From positions 1-32,845 of the forward strand of contig JAGODE010000022.1 in the NCBI GenBank assembly GCA_017998385.1: a DNA stretch of 32,845 nt. Direction: 5' to 3'. This stretch comes from Chitinophagaceae bacterium. Its GTDB lineage: Bacteria > Bacteroidota > Bacteroidia > Chitinophagales > Chitinophagaceae. Under the pieces are notes generated by a model. The model saw only the letters and a program-made list of their open reading frames with translations. It had not been told where the DNA came from and made no database searches. Of this stretch, positions 9,420 through 17,284 are shown piece by piece; position 1 is the first letter of the stretch, and every line of letters starts with the position of its first letter. A program made the translations under genes and the position numbers.

Positions 9420-9602
9420 GCGCTCCCTGACAGCCAAACCAGCCTGTTCGTTGCAGGAACGATTGAATGTGTATTTTTTGGGGAGAAAGGAGTGCGTACA
9501 TGTGGATAAACCGGGTAGAAATGTGCAGGTTAATTGCTTCTAAACATGCTGGTAATATTTTCGTAACATAACAACCGGCTGGTGAAGATGAGTTGTCGTT
9601 TT

Positions 9603-10337
9603 CTACCCGTTTTTCATGATCCGTTCGGCTAGTGAAGGCATAATCCGGTTTATTAGTCTCAGCAGCTTCGATTTGCCGATATAGGCCTCATACCGGTCGG
9701 CAGAGAGCGAACGGATAATATGGACAGCCACCTCATCGCTGCTCATCTTTGCCTTGCCGCGACCATCTGTCATAGGGGTATCTACCAGGGGCGGAATAAC
9801 CTCAAAAACCTTAACCGGGGTACCTTCCAGCTGAAACCGCAACGCTTTGCTATAGCTGTGTATGCCTGCTTTTGTAGCGCAATAAACAGCGGCAGATTTT
9901 TTTGGTGCCAGACATAAAGCACTGCTCACATTCACAATGGCCGCATTCCTCTGGGTAAGCAGCAGGGAAAGAAGCTGGTTCGTGAGTTTAATAGGAGCAG
10001 CCAGGTTGCTGAGAATTTCATAATCTATTTTACCTGTTAACTCCTGTTCAGTTATAAATGTATAGTTGAACTGTACGCCGGCATTATTGATAAGAACATT
10101 CAGGTCGGGATGCTTCTGCCGGATATGCTCAACCAGTTCCCCGATACCATTATTCCCTGCCAGATCACCGGCACAGATATGAAGTCCGGGATTTTTTTGC
10201 TGTATGGCGGCCAGCTTATTTTTATCTCTTCCTGTTATGATTACTTTATTGCCTGATTCGAGTAGTTTCTGAGCCAGCGAAAGGCCTATGCCCGAAGAGC
10301 CGCCGGTAATGAGGATGGTATTTCCAGCAATATTCAT
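9603..10337 (-). CDS. Short-chain dehydrogenase/reductase (SDR)
   Basis: A 244-residue classical SDR. The Rossmann nucleotide-binding motif GGSSGIG lies near residues 12-18, NNAG near 86-89, a catalytic Ser in IVNVSSAL, and the YxxxK pair in VYCATKAG. The TGR at the end of strand 2 suggests NADP(H) preference. The sequence resembles DltE-like oxidoreductases; the substrate is unknown. Its start codon overlaps the stop codon of the upstream darcynin-like gene (ATGA, 10334-10337), so the two are translationally coupled. Confidence 0.9.
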   Translation of the reverse strand: MNIAGNTILITGGSSGIGLSLAQKLLESGNKVIITGRDKNKLAAIQQKNPGLHICAGDLAGNNGIGELVEHIRQKHPDLNVLINNAGVQFNYTFITEQELTGKIDYEILSNLAAPIKLTNQLLSLLLTQRNAAIVNVSSALCLAPKKSAAVYCATKAGIHSYSKALRFQLEGTPVKVFEVIPPLVDTPMTDGRGKAKMSSDEVAVHIIRSLSADRYEAYIGKSKLLRLINRIMPSLAERIMKNG

Positions 10338-10675
10338 GAAGATGGATTGTTTAATTGCTGATCGAAGTCCAGGAAAAAATTTTCCTGTCCAACGATTATA
10401 TTTTGCACGGTAAAGTAAGGGATCGAGTAGACTGCTGAGTCGCGTAATAACTCGATCATTCGTTTATACTGATCCAGATCGGTCGTTGACACAATCAGAA
10501 AGTCAGAAACCGTTGCATTGAAGTATTCGCTATCATAAAACTTCACAGAAAGGCCGGGGATGTTGAGAAAAACCGGCAGGATGGATTTTTCATAAAACTG
10601 AGCCCGCTCATGGCGTGATAGGGTTAACCATTTCGTTGTGGCACTAAGCAGTATAAGAATAGTATAGGGCTTCAT
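10334..10675 (-). CDS. Darcynin-like protein
   Basis: A protein of 113 residues from the ATG at 10675; the TTG at 10711 would add 12 unconvincing residues. The sequence MKPYTILILLSATTKWLTLS followed by FLNIPGLSVKFYDSEYFNATVSDF and YSIPYFTVQNIIVGQENF follows the small darcynin family. That family is predicted to be ferredoxin-like and has no known biochemical role. The gene overlaps the SDR gene by 4 nt and lies 81 nt downstream of a Crp/Fnr gene on the same strand. This order (regulator, darcynin, oxidoreductase) suggests a small inducible operon. Confidence 0.75.
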   Translation of the reverse strand: MKPYTILILLSATTKWLTLSRHERAQFYEKSILPVFLNIPGLSVKFYDSEYFNATVSDFLIVSTTDLDQYKRMIELLRDSAVYSIPYFTVQNIIVGQENFFLDFDQQLNNPSS

Positions 10676-10756
10676 TTTTCCGGCATTACTTTTAGAAGTA
10701 TTACTCCGCAAAAATGAAACGCTATTTGTCCAATTCCCTTTACATAGGTAAATAAA

Positions 10757-11332
10757 TTAACGTCCGGCGATTTTGCGCCTGATACGGCTTAGCTGCGTGG
10801 GTGTAATACCCAGGTAGGAGGCAATATGGTATTGGGAAATCACTTGTGTAAGATCTGGAAAGTTTCGCTGAAAAATGCGGTATCGCTGCTCTGCATCGAG
10901 CATTACCAGTTCTATTTCCCGTTGTTCTTTTAGTACAAAGAAGCGCTCCGCCAGTATGCGGGCAGCGCGTTCCAGATCAGGACAGGTAGTAAACAATTTT
11001 TGAAAAGCAGTATAGCTGGCCACTAGCACGCTGCATGAAGTAAGGGCCTGTTGATTGATCTGGTTGAGCTGACCGGTAATGAGCGAGGCATAACCTCCCA
11101 CAAAGCAAGGCGCGGTGAAGAAATGTTTGTTGTATTCTGTTCCGTCAGCACTGGTATAATAGGCCCTGATTACACCATCGGTTAAAAAACCGATTTCTCT
11201 TGCTTGCTGATTGTGCTGAATAAAGAAATCGGATTTATTCAGCTTCTTTTCAGTGAAAAGAGGCTGTACTGCTTTCCAGGTTTTGGAAGAGACAGGTGTA
11301 AGCTGATCCAGATATTTTTTTAGAGCATGCAT
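10757..11332 (-). CDS. Crp/Fnr-family transcriptional regulator
   Basis: This is a 191-residue protein with an N-terminal cyclic-nucleotide-binding-type beta-barrel (about 20-110; GFLTDGVIRAYYTSADGTEYNKHFF) and a C-terminal helix-turn-helix (ISQYHIASYLGITPTQLSRIRRKI). The arrangement is typical of the many Bacteroidota Crp-like regulators that often lack cAMP-contact residues. No FNR-type cysteine cluster is present. It heads the darcynin-SDR operon, which it probably controls. A perfect TTGAT-N4-ATCAA palindrome lies upstream, between it and the divergent surface-protein gene, and is a candidate site. Confidence 0.9.
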   Translation of the reverse strand: MHALKKYLDQLTPVSSKTWKAVQPLFTEKKLNKSDFFIQHNQQAREIGFLTDGVIRAYYTSADGTEYNKHFFTAPCFVGGYASLITGQLNQINQQALTSCSVLVASYTAFQKLFTTCPDLERAARILAERFFVLKEQREIELVMLDAEQRYRIFQRNFPDLTQVISQYHIASYLGITPTQLSRIRRKIAGR

Positions 11333-11411
11333 TTCAGAAAATTACAGATCAATTACAGGGCCATGCCGCGAATCATACAGTATGGGTTGAGGTTTTAAGA
11401 TAGGTATTTGC

Positions 11412-11434
11412 ACTTATAAAATAAGCTTATAAGT
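11412..11434. repeat. Inverted repeat ACTTATAA-N7-TTATAAGT
   Basis: Perfect 8-nt arms flank a 7-nt spacer in the divergent promoter region between the Crp/Fnr gene and the T9SS protein gene. It could be an operator or a short AT-rich hairpin; no poly-T run follows. Confidence 0.4.
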
Positions 11435-11474
11435 CACGAAGATACTCCGCCGATTTTTATCTAATTAATTCTTG

Positions 11475-11488
11475 TTGATAATTATCAA
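11475..11488. promoter_or_regulatory. Perfect FNR-type palindrome
   Basis: TTGATAATTATCAA is an exact 14-nt palindrome and a perfect match to the FNR/DNR consensus TTGAT-N4-ATCAA. It lies 62 nt before the ATG of the T9SS protein (11551) and 142 nt before the start of the divergent Crp/Fnr gene. No -7 box is found at the distance expected for class II activation in either direction. If it is a real site, its geometry relative to the promoter is unclear. Confidence 0.5.
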
Positions 11489-11550
11489 TATTTAACTCCT
11501 TCACATTGATAGAGAAAAAAGCGGCTGGTATTTTTACAAAAATCCAATCT

Positions 11551-14043
11551 ATGACAGGCATTCGAATAATCCCCTTTCTGCTTTTCCTCCTGTTTCCTTT
11601 TGTTGGTTTGGCCAACACCATTACTATTTCTACTGCAGCCAGCAGCGGAAGCGGATGGAGCATCAGCGGAGGAGTTATTACGGCTACTGCCAACGTGACT
11701 ATCAATAACGAAACGATTAGCAGTTATCTCATAGCTGGTAACCTTACCATTACAGCCGGCACAAATGTGTTAATCCAGGGAAGCGTAAACCCGGCGTTGG
11801 GTGCAGGAGTTACCCGTAACCTTATAATACAGGCCGGTGGTAATATTGTTGTAGACGCGGGTTACAGTCTCAGCTGTACAAGTGGTTCGTTGAATATTGT
11901 TTTTTGTTCGGATGCGGATGCGAGTGGTGGCGGATTTATTTATGCTAAATCGGGTTCGGTAATCAATAGCAGGGGCGGACATATCTGGATGGGAGGTGGC
12001 AGTGGCCTGGCTACCTGGCATGGACTGTCTGTTGGGGATGGATATGCTGCAGGAAGCAGTACAGTCGTAATTCCCAGTTCTGAGCTGCAATCCGGAGCTA
12101 ATTCATCGGGCTTCCGGAATGGAATCAGCTTTTATAACAATACGGTTGAGAGCGAAGGAGGAGATATTTTATTAAAGGGCAGGGGCGCGGCGCTGACGGT
12201 TTCTTATGGATATGTGGGGCTTTATATGGGGTATAATGCGATGGTCAGCAGCGGCGCCGGCAGTATCGATATTGATGTGTATACCTCAGGAGCCACTTCT
12301 ACTATTGCGGCAGGATGGTTCTATGGTTTGCTGATGATACCTACCAACAGCGCCAATAATGCATATGGTACTACTTCTATTGAATCTACATCGGGAAATA
12401 TTACAGTACAGGGCAGTGCCAGTCATAATCAGGCTGTAAATCATAACGCAGGCATCGCTTTATTTACGCAGAATGCAGCTGCAGTAGCCCGTATAAAAAG
12501 TGTATCCGGCAATATTGAGCTCACGGGCAGTACGCTTAATACAGCCAATCCTTCTTACGGAGGAATCTTTCTTACAGGAGTGGGAAACGAACAGGTCGTA
12601 TCTCAAACGGGCAATATTACATTACGTGGCAACTCGGCCAGCACCAGTTATGCAGGTATTAACGTCAATACGGCCAGCCAGATCGGGTACGATGGAACGA
12701 ACCTCTATAGCGGCAATATAACCCTGATAGCGGATCAGATCAGCCTGGCTACAACTGCAGAGTTGCGTTCGACTGGTCGTTTGCAGGTATATCCATCGAC
12801 CAGCACCCGCGAAATCAATATAGCCGGAACTGGTGGATTATCCCTCCCGTCAACTTTTTTTACAAGCAATGCTGCCGACGGATTCAGCAATATTCATATC
12901 GGAAGCAGCAGTCAGACCGGCAACATACAATTAGGAGCGGTTACTTTTCGCGACAATACTACCCTTGAGTCAAATGGCCTGGTTATACAGACAGGTGCTA
13001 TTACTGCCAGCAGCCAGCGGCTGCATCTGCAAGGCACAGGAGGATCATTTGCACTCACCAATTCAGGTAACCAGGTGCAGTCGCTCTCCGCACAGACAGG
13101 CGCATTACATTATATCAATAGTACCGCATTGCAACTGGAAAGCATAACTACAACCGGAGGCCTGCAGGTAGAGACGCTTAGCGGTGATTTAACGGTGACT
13201 AATAATATTCATTCAGACAATACCGGGGCAACTGCTATCCGCTTATATGCAGATGCCAACAAAATGGCGGGAGATGCTACAGGCGGTAACATCATTATCC
13301 TTGGCAGTCCATCGGTTACTACGGGAATTGGTGGTCGCGTATCCCTTTATACCGGAAGTTCATCTGGTAGCACAGGTCTGCTGGGGCTGGTAGGAAGTAC
13401 TGCGAATGTACGGGCAAATGTAGATGCCTTTACCACTACATTTTCTCCTGCACTGGGCGCAGGTATGTATGCATTATACAGAGAGGCCAGTATAGTGCTG
13501 CCGGTTGGTTTGAGTCGTTTTTCGGCTATTTGTCAGACCGGAACAGTTCAGCTCAACTGGACTACTGCCAGTGAACAGAATAACTATGGTTTCTATCCGG
13601 AGAAAAGCATGGATGGCTCAACCTGGCAGGCGATTGGATTTGTAGAAGGTGCGGGTAACAGTAACCAAAGCAGACATTATCAGTATACGGATAAAACAAG
13701 CTCCACGGGAACTCTGTACTACCGGCTCAGGCAAACAGACCTGGATGGCAGAGTTTATTACAGCCATGTAATTGCCAGTTCCTGTCAGGCAGATAAAACG
13801 CGGCTTATGGCTGTAACGCTTAGTCCCAATCCGGCCGGACCATTTACATCGCTGAAGTTTTTGCCTGGCAACGGTACCACTGTACGGTATTCACTTTTAT
13901 CCATGTCGGGCAATTTACTCATGAATGGAAAATGGACCGGAACTGAAGCTTCACTTAATTTATCGGGACTAACATCCGGCGTTTATCTGTTGCGCCTTGC
14001 AACAGACACGGAAAAGCGGGCAATACGAATCGTCAGAAAATAA
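11551..14043 (+). CDS. Large secreted surface protein with T9SS C-terminal sorting domain
   Basis: This is 830 residues from the ATG at 11551 (a TTG at 11506 is in frame but precedes the signal peptide by 15 residues). After the signal peptide (MTGIRIIPFLLFLLFPFVGLA-N) comes a long Gly/Ser/Thr/Asn-rich region to about residue 640. It has recurring GNITL/GNIxV strands (ESTSGNITVQGS, SVSGNIELTGS, SQTGNITLRGN), as in a filamentous-haemagglutinin-like beta-helix. A conserved pre-sorting beta-sandwich follows (LNWTTASEQNNYGF... YYRLRQTDLDG). The end is a type A T9SS signal (LSPNPA... GLTSGVYLLRLATDTEKRAIRIVRK). It should be exported and anchored or released by the type IX system, perhaps as an adhesin. 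FYPEKS replaces the more usual FxIERS in the pre-sorting domain. Confidence 0.85.
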   Translation: MTGIRIIPFLLFLLFPFVGLANTITISTAASSGSGWSISGGVITATANVTINNETISSYLIAGNLTITAGTNVLIQGSVNPALGAGVTRNLIIQAGGNIVVDAGYSLSCTSGSLNIVFCSDADASGGGFIYAKSGSVINSRGGHIWMGGGSGLATWHGLSVGDGYAAGSSTVVIPSSELQSGANSSGFRNGISFYNNTVESEGGDILLKGRGAALTVSYGYVGLYMGYNAMVSSGAGSIDIDVYTSGATSTIAAGWFYGLLMIPTNSANNAYGTTSIESTSGNITVQGSASHNQAVNHNAGIALFTQNAAAVARIKSVSGNIELTGSTLNTANPSYGGIFLTGVGNEQVVSQTGNITLRGNSASTSYAGINVNTASQIGYDGTNLYSGNITLIADQISLATTAELRSTGRLQVYPSTSTREINIAGTGGLSLPSTFFTSNAADGFSNIHIGSSSQTGNIQLGAVTFRDNTTLESNGLVIQTGAITASSQRLHLQGTGGSFALTNSGNQVQSLSAQTGALHYINSTALQLESITTTGGLQVETLSGDLTVTNNIHSDNTGATAIRLYADANKMAGDATGGNIIILGSPSVTTGIGGRVSLYTGSSSGSTGLLGLVGSTANVRANVDAFTTTFSPALGAGMYALYREASIVLPVGLSRFSAICQTGTVQLNWTTASEQNNYGFYPEKSMDGSTWQAIGFVEGAGNSNQSRHYQYTDKTSSTGTLYYRLRQTDLDGRVYYSHVIASSCQADKTRLMAVTLSPNPAGPFTSLKFLPGNGTTVRYSLLSMSGNLLMNGKWTGTEASLNLSGLTSGVYLLRLATDTEKRAIRIVRK

Positions 14044-14058
14044 CGGGTACGAAAAAGA

Positions 14059-14718
14059 TCATTCCTGTCTGAACTCTTCCATTTCCCTGTAAAACTCCTG
14101 GGCCCTCATGACATACCCGGCCCCGGAGCCAGCAATCAGCTTTCGAAACCATTTTTTGCGCAGGTTTTCCGGCTTATGCTGTTTGTATAACCAGTAGGAC
14201 AGGTAAGTGAATGAGCCGGTTAATACTACCTGGAGAATCACATACCCCGTACCAACATTCTGCGGAAACCAGCTACTGCTCAGGAAGAAAGTAGTAAAGA
14301 AAGGAAACTGCAGGCACATGATACGTCCATGCCGGATGATGGATAACTGCAGTTTCAGCAACTGATCCTGAATTTCCACAACTGTACCGTTATAGTTTAT
14401 CTTGTTTGTCCAGATAAGATGGCGGATATAATCGGAAAACCCTTTTACATTGATCAGAAAAATAACACCAACCGAAATAATGAAGTAGTTAGCTGCCGGT
14501 GAATAATGACGGATGGCATAGGTCAGCACATAACCGAGCAGCAGCAGGTAAATTACAAAAGCGATGATGCCACTTTGCTTCAGCCGTATCAACCCTTTTA
14601 AGGTATTGGAGGCCTTTTGGTTTATCAGCTCTTTTATGATGCGGCGATTGATCGCCAGCGACTCATCAATCTTCTGGTAATGTTCTTTCCATAAAAGAAC
14701 AAAATTTGACTCTTCCAT
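14059..14718 (-). CDS. Integral membrane protein, possible sigma-factor partner
   Basis: A 219-residue protein from the ATG at 14718 (a TTG at 14742 lies inside the sigma gene and is less likely). A hydrophilic N-terminal segment of about 50 residues (MEESNFVLLWKEHYQKIDES) precedes two pairs of hydrophobic helices (about 53-73, 77-95, 150-168, 175-195). The C-terminus is charged. It starts 1 nt after the stop codon of the ECF sigma factor, so the two are cotranscribed and probably translationally coupled. This position is where anti-sigma factors are usually found. However, no zinc-binding HxxxCxxC anti-sigma motif is visible, so an anti-sigma role is inference from context. Confidence 0.7.
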   Translation of the reverse strand: MEESNFVLLWKEHYQKIDESLAINRRIIKELINQKASNTLKGLIRLKQSGIIAFVIYLLLLGYVLTYAIRHYSPAANYFIISVGVIFLINVKGFSDYIRHLIWTNKINYNGTVVEIQDQLLKLQLSIIRHGRIMCLQFPFFTTFFLSSSWFPQNVGTGYVILQVVLTGSFTYLSYWLYKQHKPENLRKKWFRKLIAGSGAGYVMRAQEFYREMEEFRQE

Positions 14719-14719
14719 A

Positions 14720-15223
14720 TTATTGTTTTTTTGCCTCAGCAAATTGTTGTTTGAGTTTGGTTTTTATCCGTGCGATCCTGGTAGCTACATTGGTTTCGGT
14801 TATGCCCATAATCTCCGCTATTTCGCGGTAGGCTTTTTCTTCGAGATACAGCAGCATAAGCGCCCTGTCCAGCTCTTTCAGACCGGAAATAAATTGCTGC
14901 AGAATAGCCAGGTCGGTTTCTTTTTCTTCGTTGATGGTATCATCGCCAATGCTCAGTATGCTTTCTGTTATTTCCAGTGAAGCGGGGCCGGCAACTTTTT
15001 CTCTCCGGTAAAATGAGATAGCCACGTTGAGCGCAATCCTGTATATCCAGGTGCTGTACCGGAAACGGCTGTCATATTTATCAAATGACTTCCAGAGCTG
15101 AAAGATGATTTCCTGTATCAGATCTTTCCTGTCTTCTGCATGCTGGCAATAGCTATTGGCCACTTTATACAGTATACCCTTGTGGTCATCCAGCACAGAA
15201 AGAAAATCTTCTTCATTGGCCAT
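14720..15223 (-). CDS. ECF-type RNA polymerase sigma factor
   Basis: A 167-residue extracytoplasmic-function sigma factor. Region 2 is DLIQEIIFQLWKSFDKYDSRFRYSTWIYRIALNVA (DNA melting and -10 contact). Region 4 is LYLEEKAYREIAEIMGITETNVATRIARIKTKLKQ, with a helix-turn-helix for -35 recognition. The linker carries acidic residues. It is the first gene of a two-gene unit with the membrane protein. Upstream, a TACGTTTA -7-like box (15293-15300, minus strand) overlaps the arm of an inverted repeat at 15300-15326, so control by a repressor or self-regulation is possible. Confidence 0.93.
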   Translation of the reverse strand: MANEEDFLSVLDDHKGILYKVANSYCQHAEDRKDLIQEIIFQLWKSFDKYDSRFRYSTWIYRIALNVAISFYRREKVAGPASLEITESILSIGDDTINEEKETDLAILQQFISGLKELDRALMLLYLEEKAYREIAEIMGITETNVATRIARIKTKLKQQFAEAKKQ

Positions 15224-15299
15224 TTACAGAAAGTTTTGGTCCGGGCAATGGCAGGGAGCAGGCAGACTGGCTGGTCGGGTAAAGTGACATAGTAAACGT

Positions 15300-15326
15300 A
15301 TAATTAAGAGATATTTTCTTAATTAT
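15300..15326. repeat. Inverted repeat ATAATTAAGA-N7-TCTTAATTAT
   Basis: A perfect 10-nt inverted repeat lies 77 nt upstream of the sigma-factor start and next to a candidate -7 box. It is AT-rich with no T-tract, so it is more likely an operator than a terminator. Confidence 0.4.
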
Positions 15327-15341
15327 TCGCAGCCAGGCCTT

Positions 15342-15369
15342 AAAAATCACACTGAACGGTGATTTTTTT
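15342..15369 (-). terminator. Intrinsic terminator after the nos operon
   Basis: AAAAATCAC (15342-15350), an 8-nt loop and GTGATTTTT (15359-15367) form a 9-bp stem. Read on the minus strand it ends in a T-tract formed by the stem's own arm. It lies 37 nt past the stop of the truncated haemoglobin gene, in the right place to end the nos transcript and insulate the downstream sigma gene. The structure is symmetrical, so it could also work on the plus strand. Confidence 0.65.
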
Positions 15370-15405
15370 GAAAAAAGGGTAAAAGACGGCCTGGTGGAGG
15401 ATGTA

Positions 15406-15792
15406 TTACATTGATTTTGATGCTTCCAGTACTTTTATACGCATCACGGTTGAAATGCTGAGTGCCCGTTGTTTAGCGAGCAGCGCTTTCTCTCCCTCAA
15501 AGTGTTCATCAACGGTGGCTGTGAAAAGTGAAAGCCAGGCCTGGAAGTGTTCGGGCCGAAAAGGATATTTTTGATGCATACGTCTGTGCGAGGCGATCGG
15601 ATTGCCTGCATAATCTCCGGTAAAGAAGAGTGCATTTTCCCAGAAGTCGTACATCGTTTGTAAATGCCGGTCCCAGTTTACACTGAATTGTTGAGTAAAA
15701 ACAGGTCCGATTACGGGATCGGTCTTTACCTTTTCATAAAAGGAATTTACCAGCAACTGTACATCGGCATGCGTTTTAATATCCTTTTTCAT
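15406..15792 (-). CDS. Group III truncated haemoglobin
   Basis: A 128-residue globin with the short 2/2 helical layout. Recognisable parts are the N-terminal helix (LLVNSFYEKVKTDPVIGPVF), the E-helix region with W/F (MYDFWENALFFTGDYAGNP) and the HRRMHQKYPFRPEHFQAWLSLF block typical of group III proteins. The proximal haem ligand is one of the histidines in this block (H73 is the likeliest). Group III globins bind O2 and NO, and the Campylobacter homologue (Ctb) is induced by NO. It is the last gene of the nos operon, 12 nt after nosY, so it is probably made together with NosZ. There it could scavenge NO, which damages the copper centres. Confidence 0.9.
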   Translation of the reverse strand: MKKDIKTHADVQLLVNSFYEKVKTDPVIGPVFTQQFSVNWDRHLQTMYDFWENALFFTGDYAGNPIASHRRMHQKYPFRPEHFQAWLSLFTATVDEHFEGEKALLAKQRALSISTVMRIKVLEASKSM

Positions 15793-15804
15793 AATGCAGC
15801 ACGT

Positions 15805-16572
15805 TTACAAATCTTTTCGGTTAAATCTTCGAAGTGATAACCAAAACGTGAGGGTAGCCCAGGCTATTAATACAAAAATGGCAATCATAAACCCTGCTCC
15901 GGTGCCAAACAACTCCCGGAAAACAGCACCCGTATAGCCCATGAGTGCCGACATATCCATTTTAAGTAAGATCAGTATGCGGCCGAGGTCAATGGGGTTC
16001 AGCATACTGGCTCCCACCATGAATTTTTCGAGTGGGTAATCCTGGAATTGGAAAAGTATAAATAATACCAGTCCATCAAATAGCAATGAAAAGTACAGCC
16101 AGAGAAAAATGGCAATACCAATTCCTTTTGCCTTATCGCGTGTAATGACGGCAGCGAGTAACGCAATGGCTACAAAAATAATCGTAAGCAATAATCCCAT
16201 GCCGGTCATCACCAGCGCAATGTCTGCTGGTGCATAAATAAGTGCCGGAATACCGGTGCCAATCAGGAAGGAGGTGCATAATGAGCCGGCAAGCCCGGCA
16301 AAAAGACTGCTCCAGATATGTTTCCGCCGGAGGGGCTGACTTACCAGCAGTTCAATAAACTCCAGGCTGTTATAAATATAAATAGTGGAGAAGATAATAG
16401 ACACGAGGGGTACAATAATGAGTACAATATTGAGCAGGCTGAGTAATCCCTTTGCGCTGTTATCTTCGAGACTGAATACACTCATGGATAAAATGAGCAG
16501 GAACAGGGTGTATCCTATCACAATTTTATTCCGGAGAATATCGGTAAAAACATATTTAAGGATCTTTTTCAT
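15805..16572 (-). CDS. nosY: NosY, ABC-transporter permease for NosZ maturation
   Basis: A 255-residue membrane protein with six predicted helices and no signal peptide, matching NosY in length and layout (ILKYVFTDILRNKIVIGYTLF at the N-terminus; MLNPIDLGRILILLKMD before helix 5). With NosF it forms the ABC transporter that works with NosD to deliver sulfur and/or copper for assembly of the tetranuclear CuZ centre. It starts 4 nt after nosF ends and is followed 12 nt later by the truncated haemoglobin. Confidence 0.93.
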   Translation of the reverse strand: MKKILKYVFTDILRNKIVIGYTLFLLILSMSVFSLEDNSAKGLLSLLNIVLIIVPLVSIIFSTIYIYNSLEFIELLVSQPLRRKHIWSSLFAGLAGSLCTSFLIGTGIPALIYAPADIALVMTGMGLLLTIIFVAIALLAAVITRDKAKGIGIAIFLWLYFSLLFDGLVLFILFQFQDYPLEKFMVGASMLNPIDLGRILILLKMDMSALMGYTGAVFRELFGTGAGFMIAIFVLIAWATLTFWLSLRRFNRKDL

Positions 16573-16576
16573 GGAT

Positions 16577-17284
16577 TCATTTTTTCATAACGGCTGCAAT
16601 AGCCCTGGATAGTTTTTGCTCTCCGGTATCGTGCTTGAGCTCGTCCAGTTTCTTGTGAAATACAAGCTGGCCTTCCTGCAGGTAGATAATCTGGGTAATG
16701 AGATCATCCAGTTCGCTGAGTATATGCGAAGTGATCAGGATCAGCTTGCCTTTCAATTTTTCAAGTATGATCTTTTCTTTCAGTTTTTCGGCCGATACGG
16801 GATCCAGGCCGGCCGTGGGCTCATCGAGGATAAGGATATCCGGATTGAATAAAAAGGCGAGTGACGCACTCACTTTCTGACGAGTGCCACCCGAAAGTGT
16901 ACGCATGCGTTTGTTGAGCAACTGCGGAAGACCGAATTCCTCCAGCAGCGATTCATCGAGTGGCGTATTGCCTGCGTCCTTACGAATGTCTTTCATCATA
17001 TTGAATACCTGGCCAATGGTCATATTGTCGGGGTATCGCCCAATCTGGGGCATATAACCGATGTTTTTGCGATACTGCCAGTCGTGCAGTATATTTTTTC
17101 CATTAAAGGTTATAAAGCCACTGTCGGGTACTACCATGCCGAGGATGCACTTAATAAAAGTAGTTTTTCCACTGCCGTTAGGGCCAATCAGCGCAATACA
17201 TTCGCCCCTGGCACAGTTTACCGATACATTGTTAAGCGCCTTCAGCTTTCCAAAATGCTTGGTTACATTATTTGCGATGATCAT
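16577..17284 (-). CDS. nosF: NosF, ABC-transporter ATPase for NosZ maturation
   Basis: A 235-residue ATPase. Walker A is GPNGSGKT (34-41), the Q-loop is in GYMPQIGRYPDNMT, the signature is LSGGTRQK (standard LSGGQ with T at the fifth place), Walker B is DILILDEPTAGLDP, and the switch histidine is in ITSHILSEL. It powers NosY. The start overlaps the nosD stop (ATGA, 17281-17284), showing translational coupling within the nosDFY unit. Confidence 0.95.
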   Translation of the reverse strand: MIIANNVTKHFGKLKALNNVSVNCARGECIALIGPNGSGKTTFIKCILGMVVPDSGFITFNGKNILHDWQYRKNIGYMPQIGRYPDNMTIGQVFNMMKDIRKDAGNTPLDESLLEEFGLPQLLNKRMRTLSGGTRQKVSASLAFLFNPDILILDEPTAGLDPVSAEKLKEKIILEKLKGKLILITSHILSELDDLITQIIYLQEGQLVFHKKLDELKHDTGEQKLSRAIAAVMKK

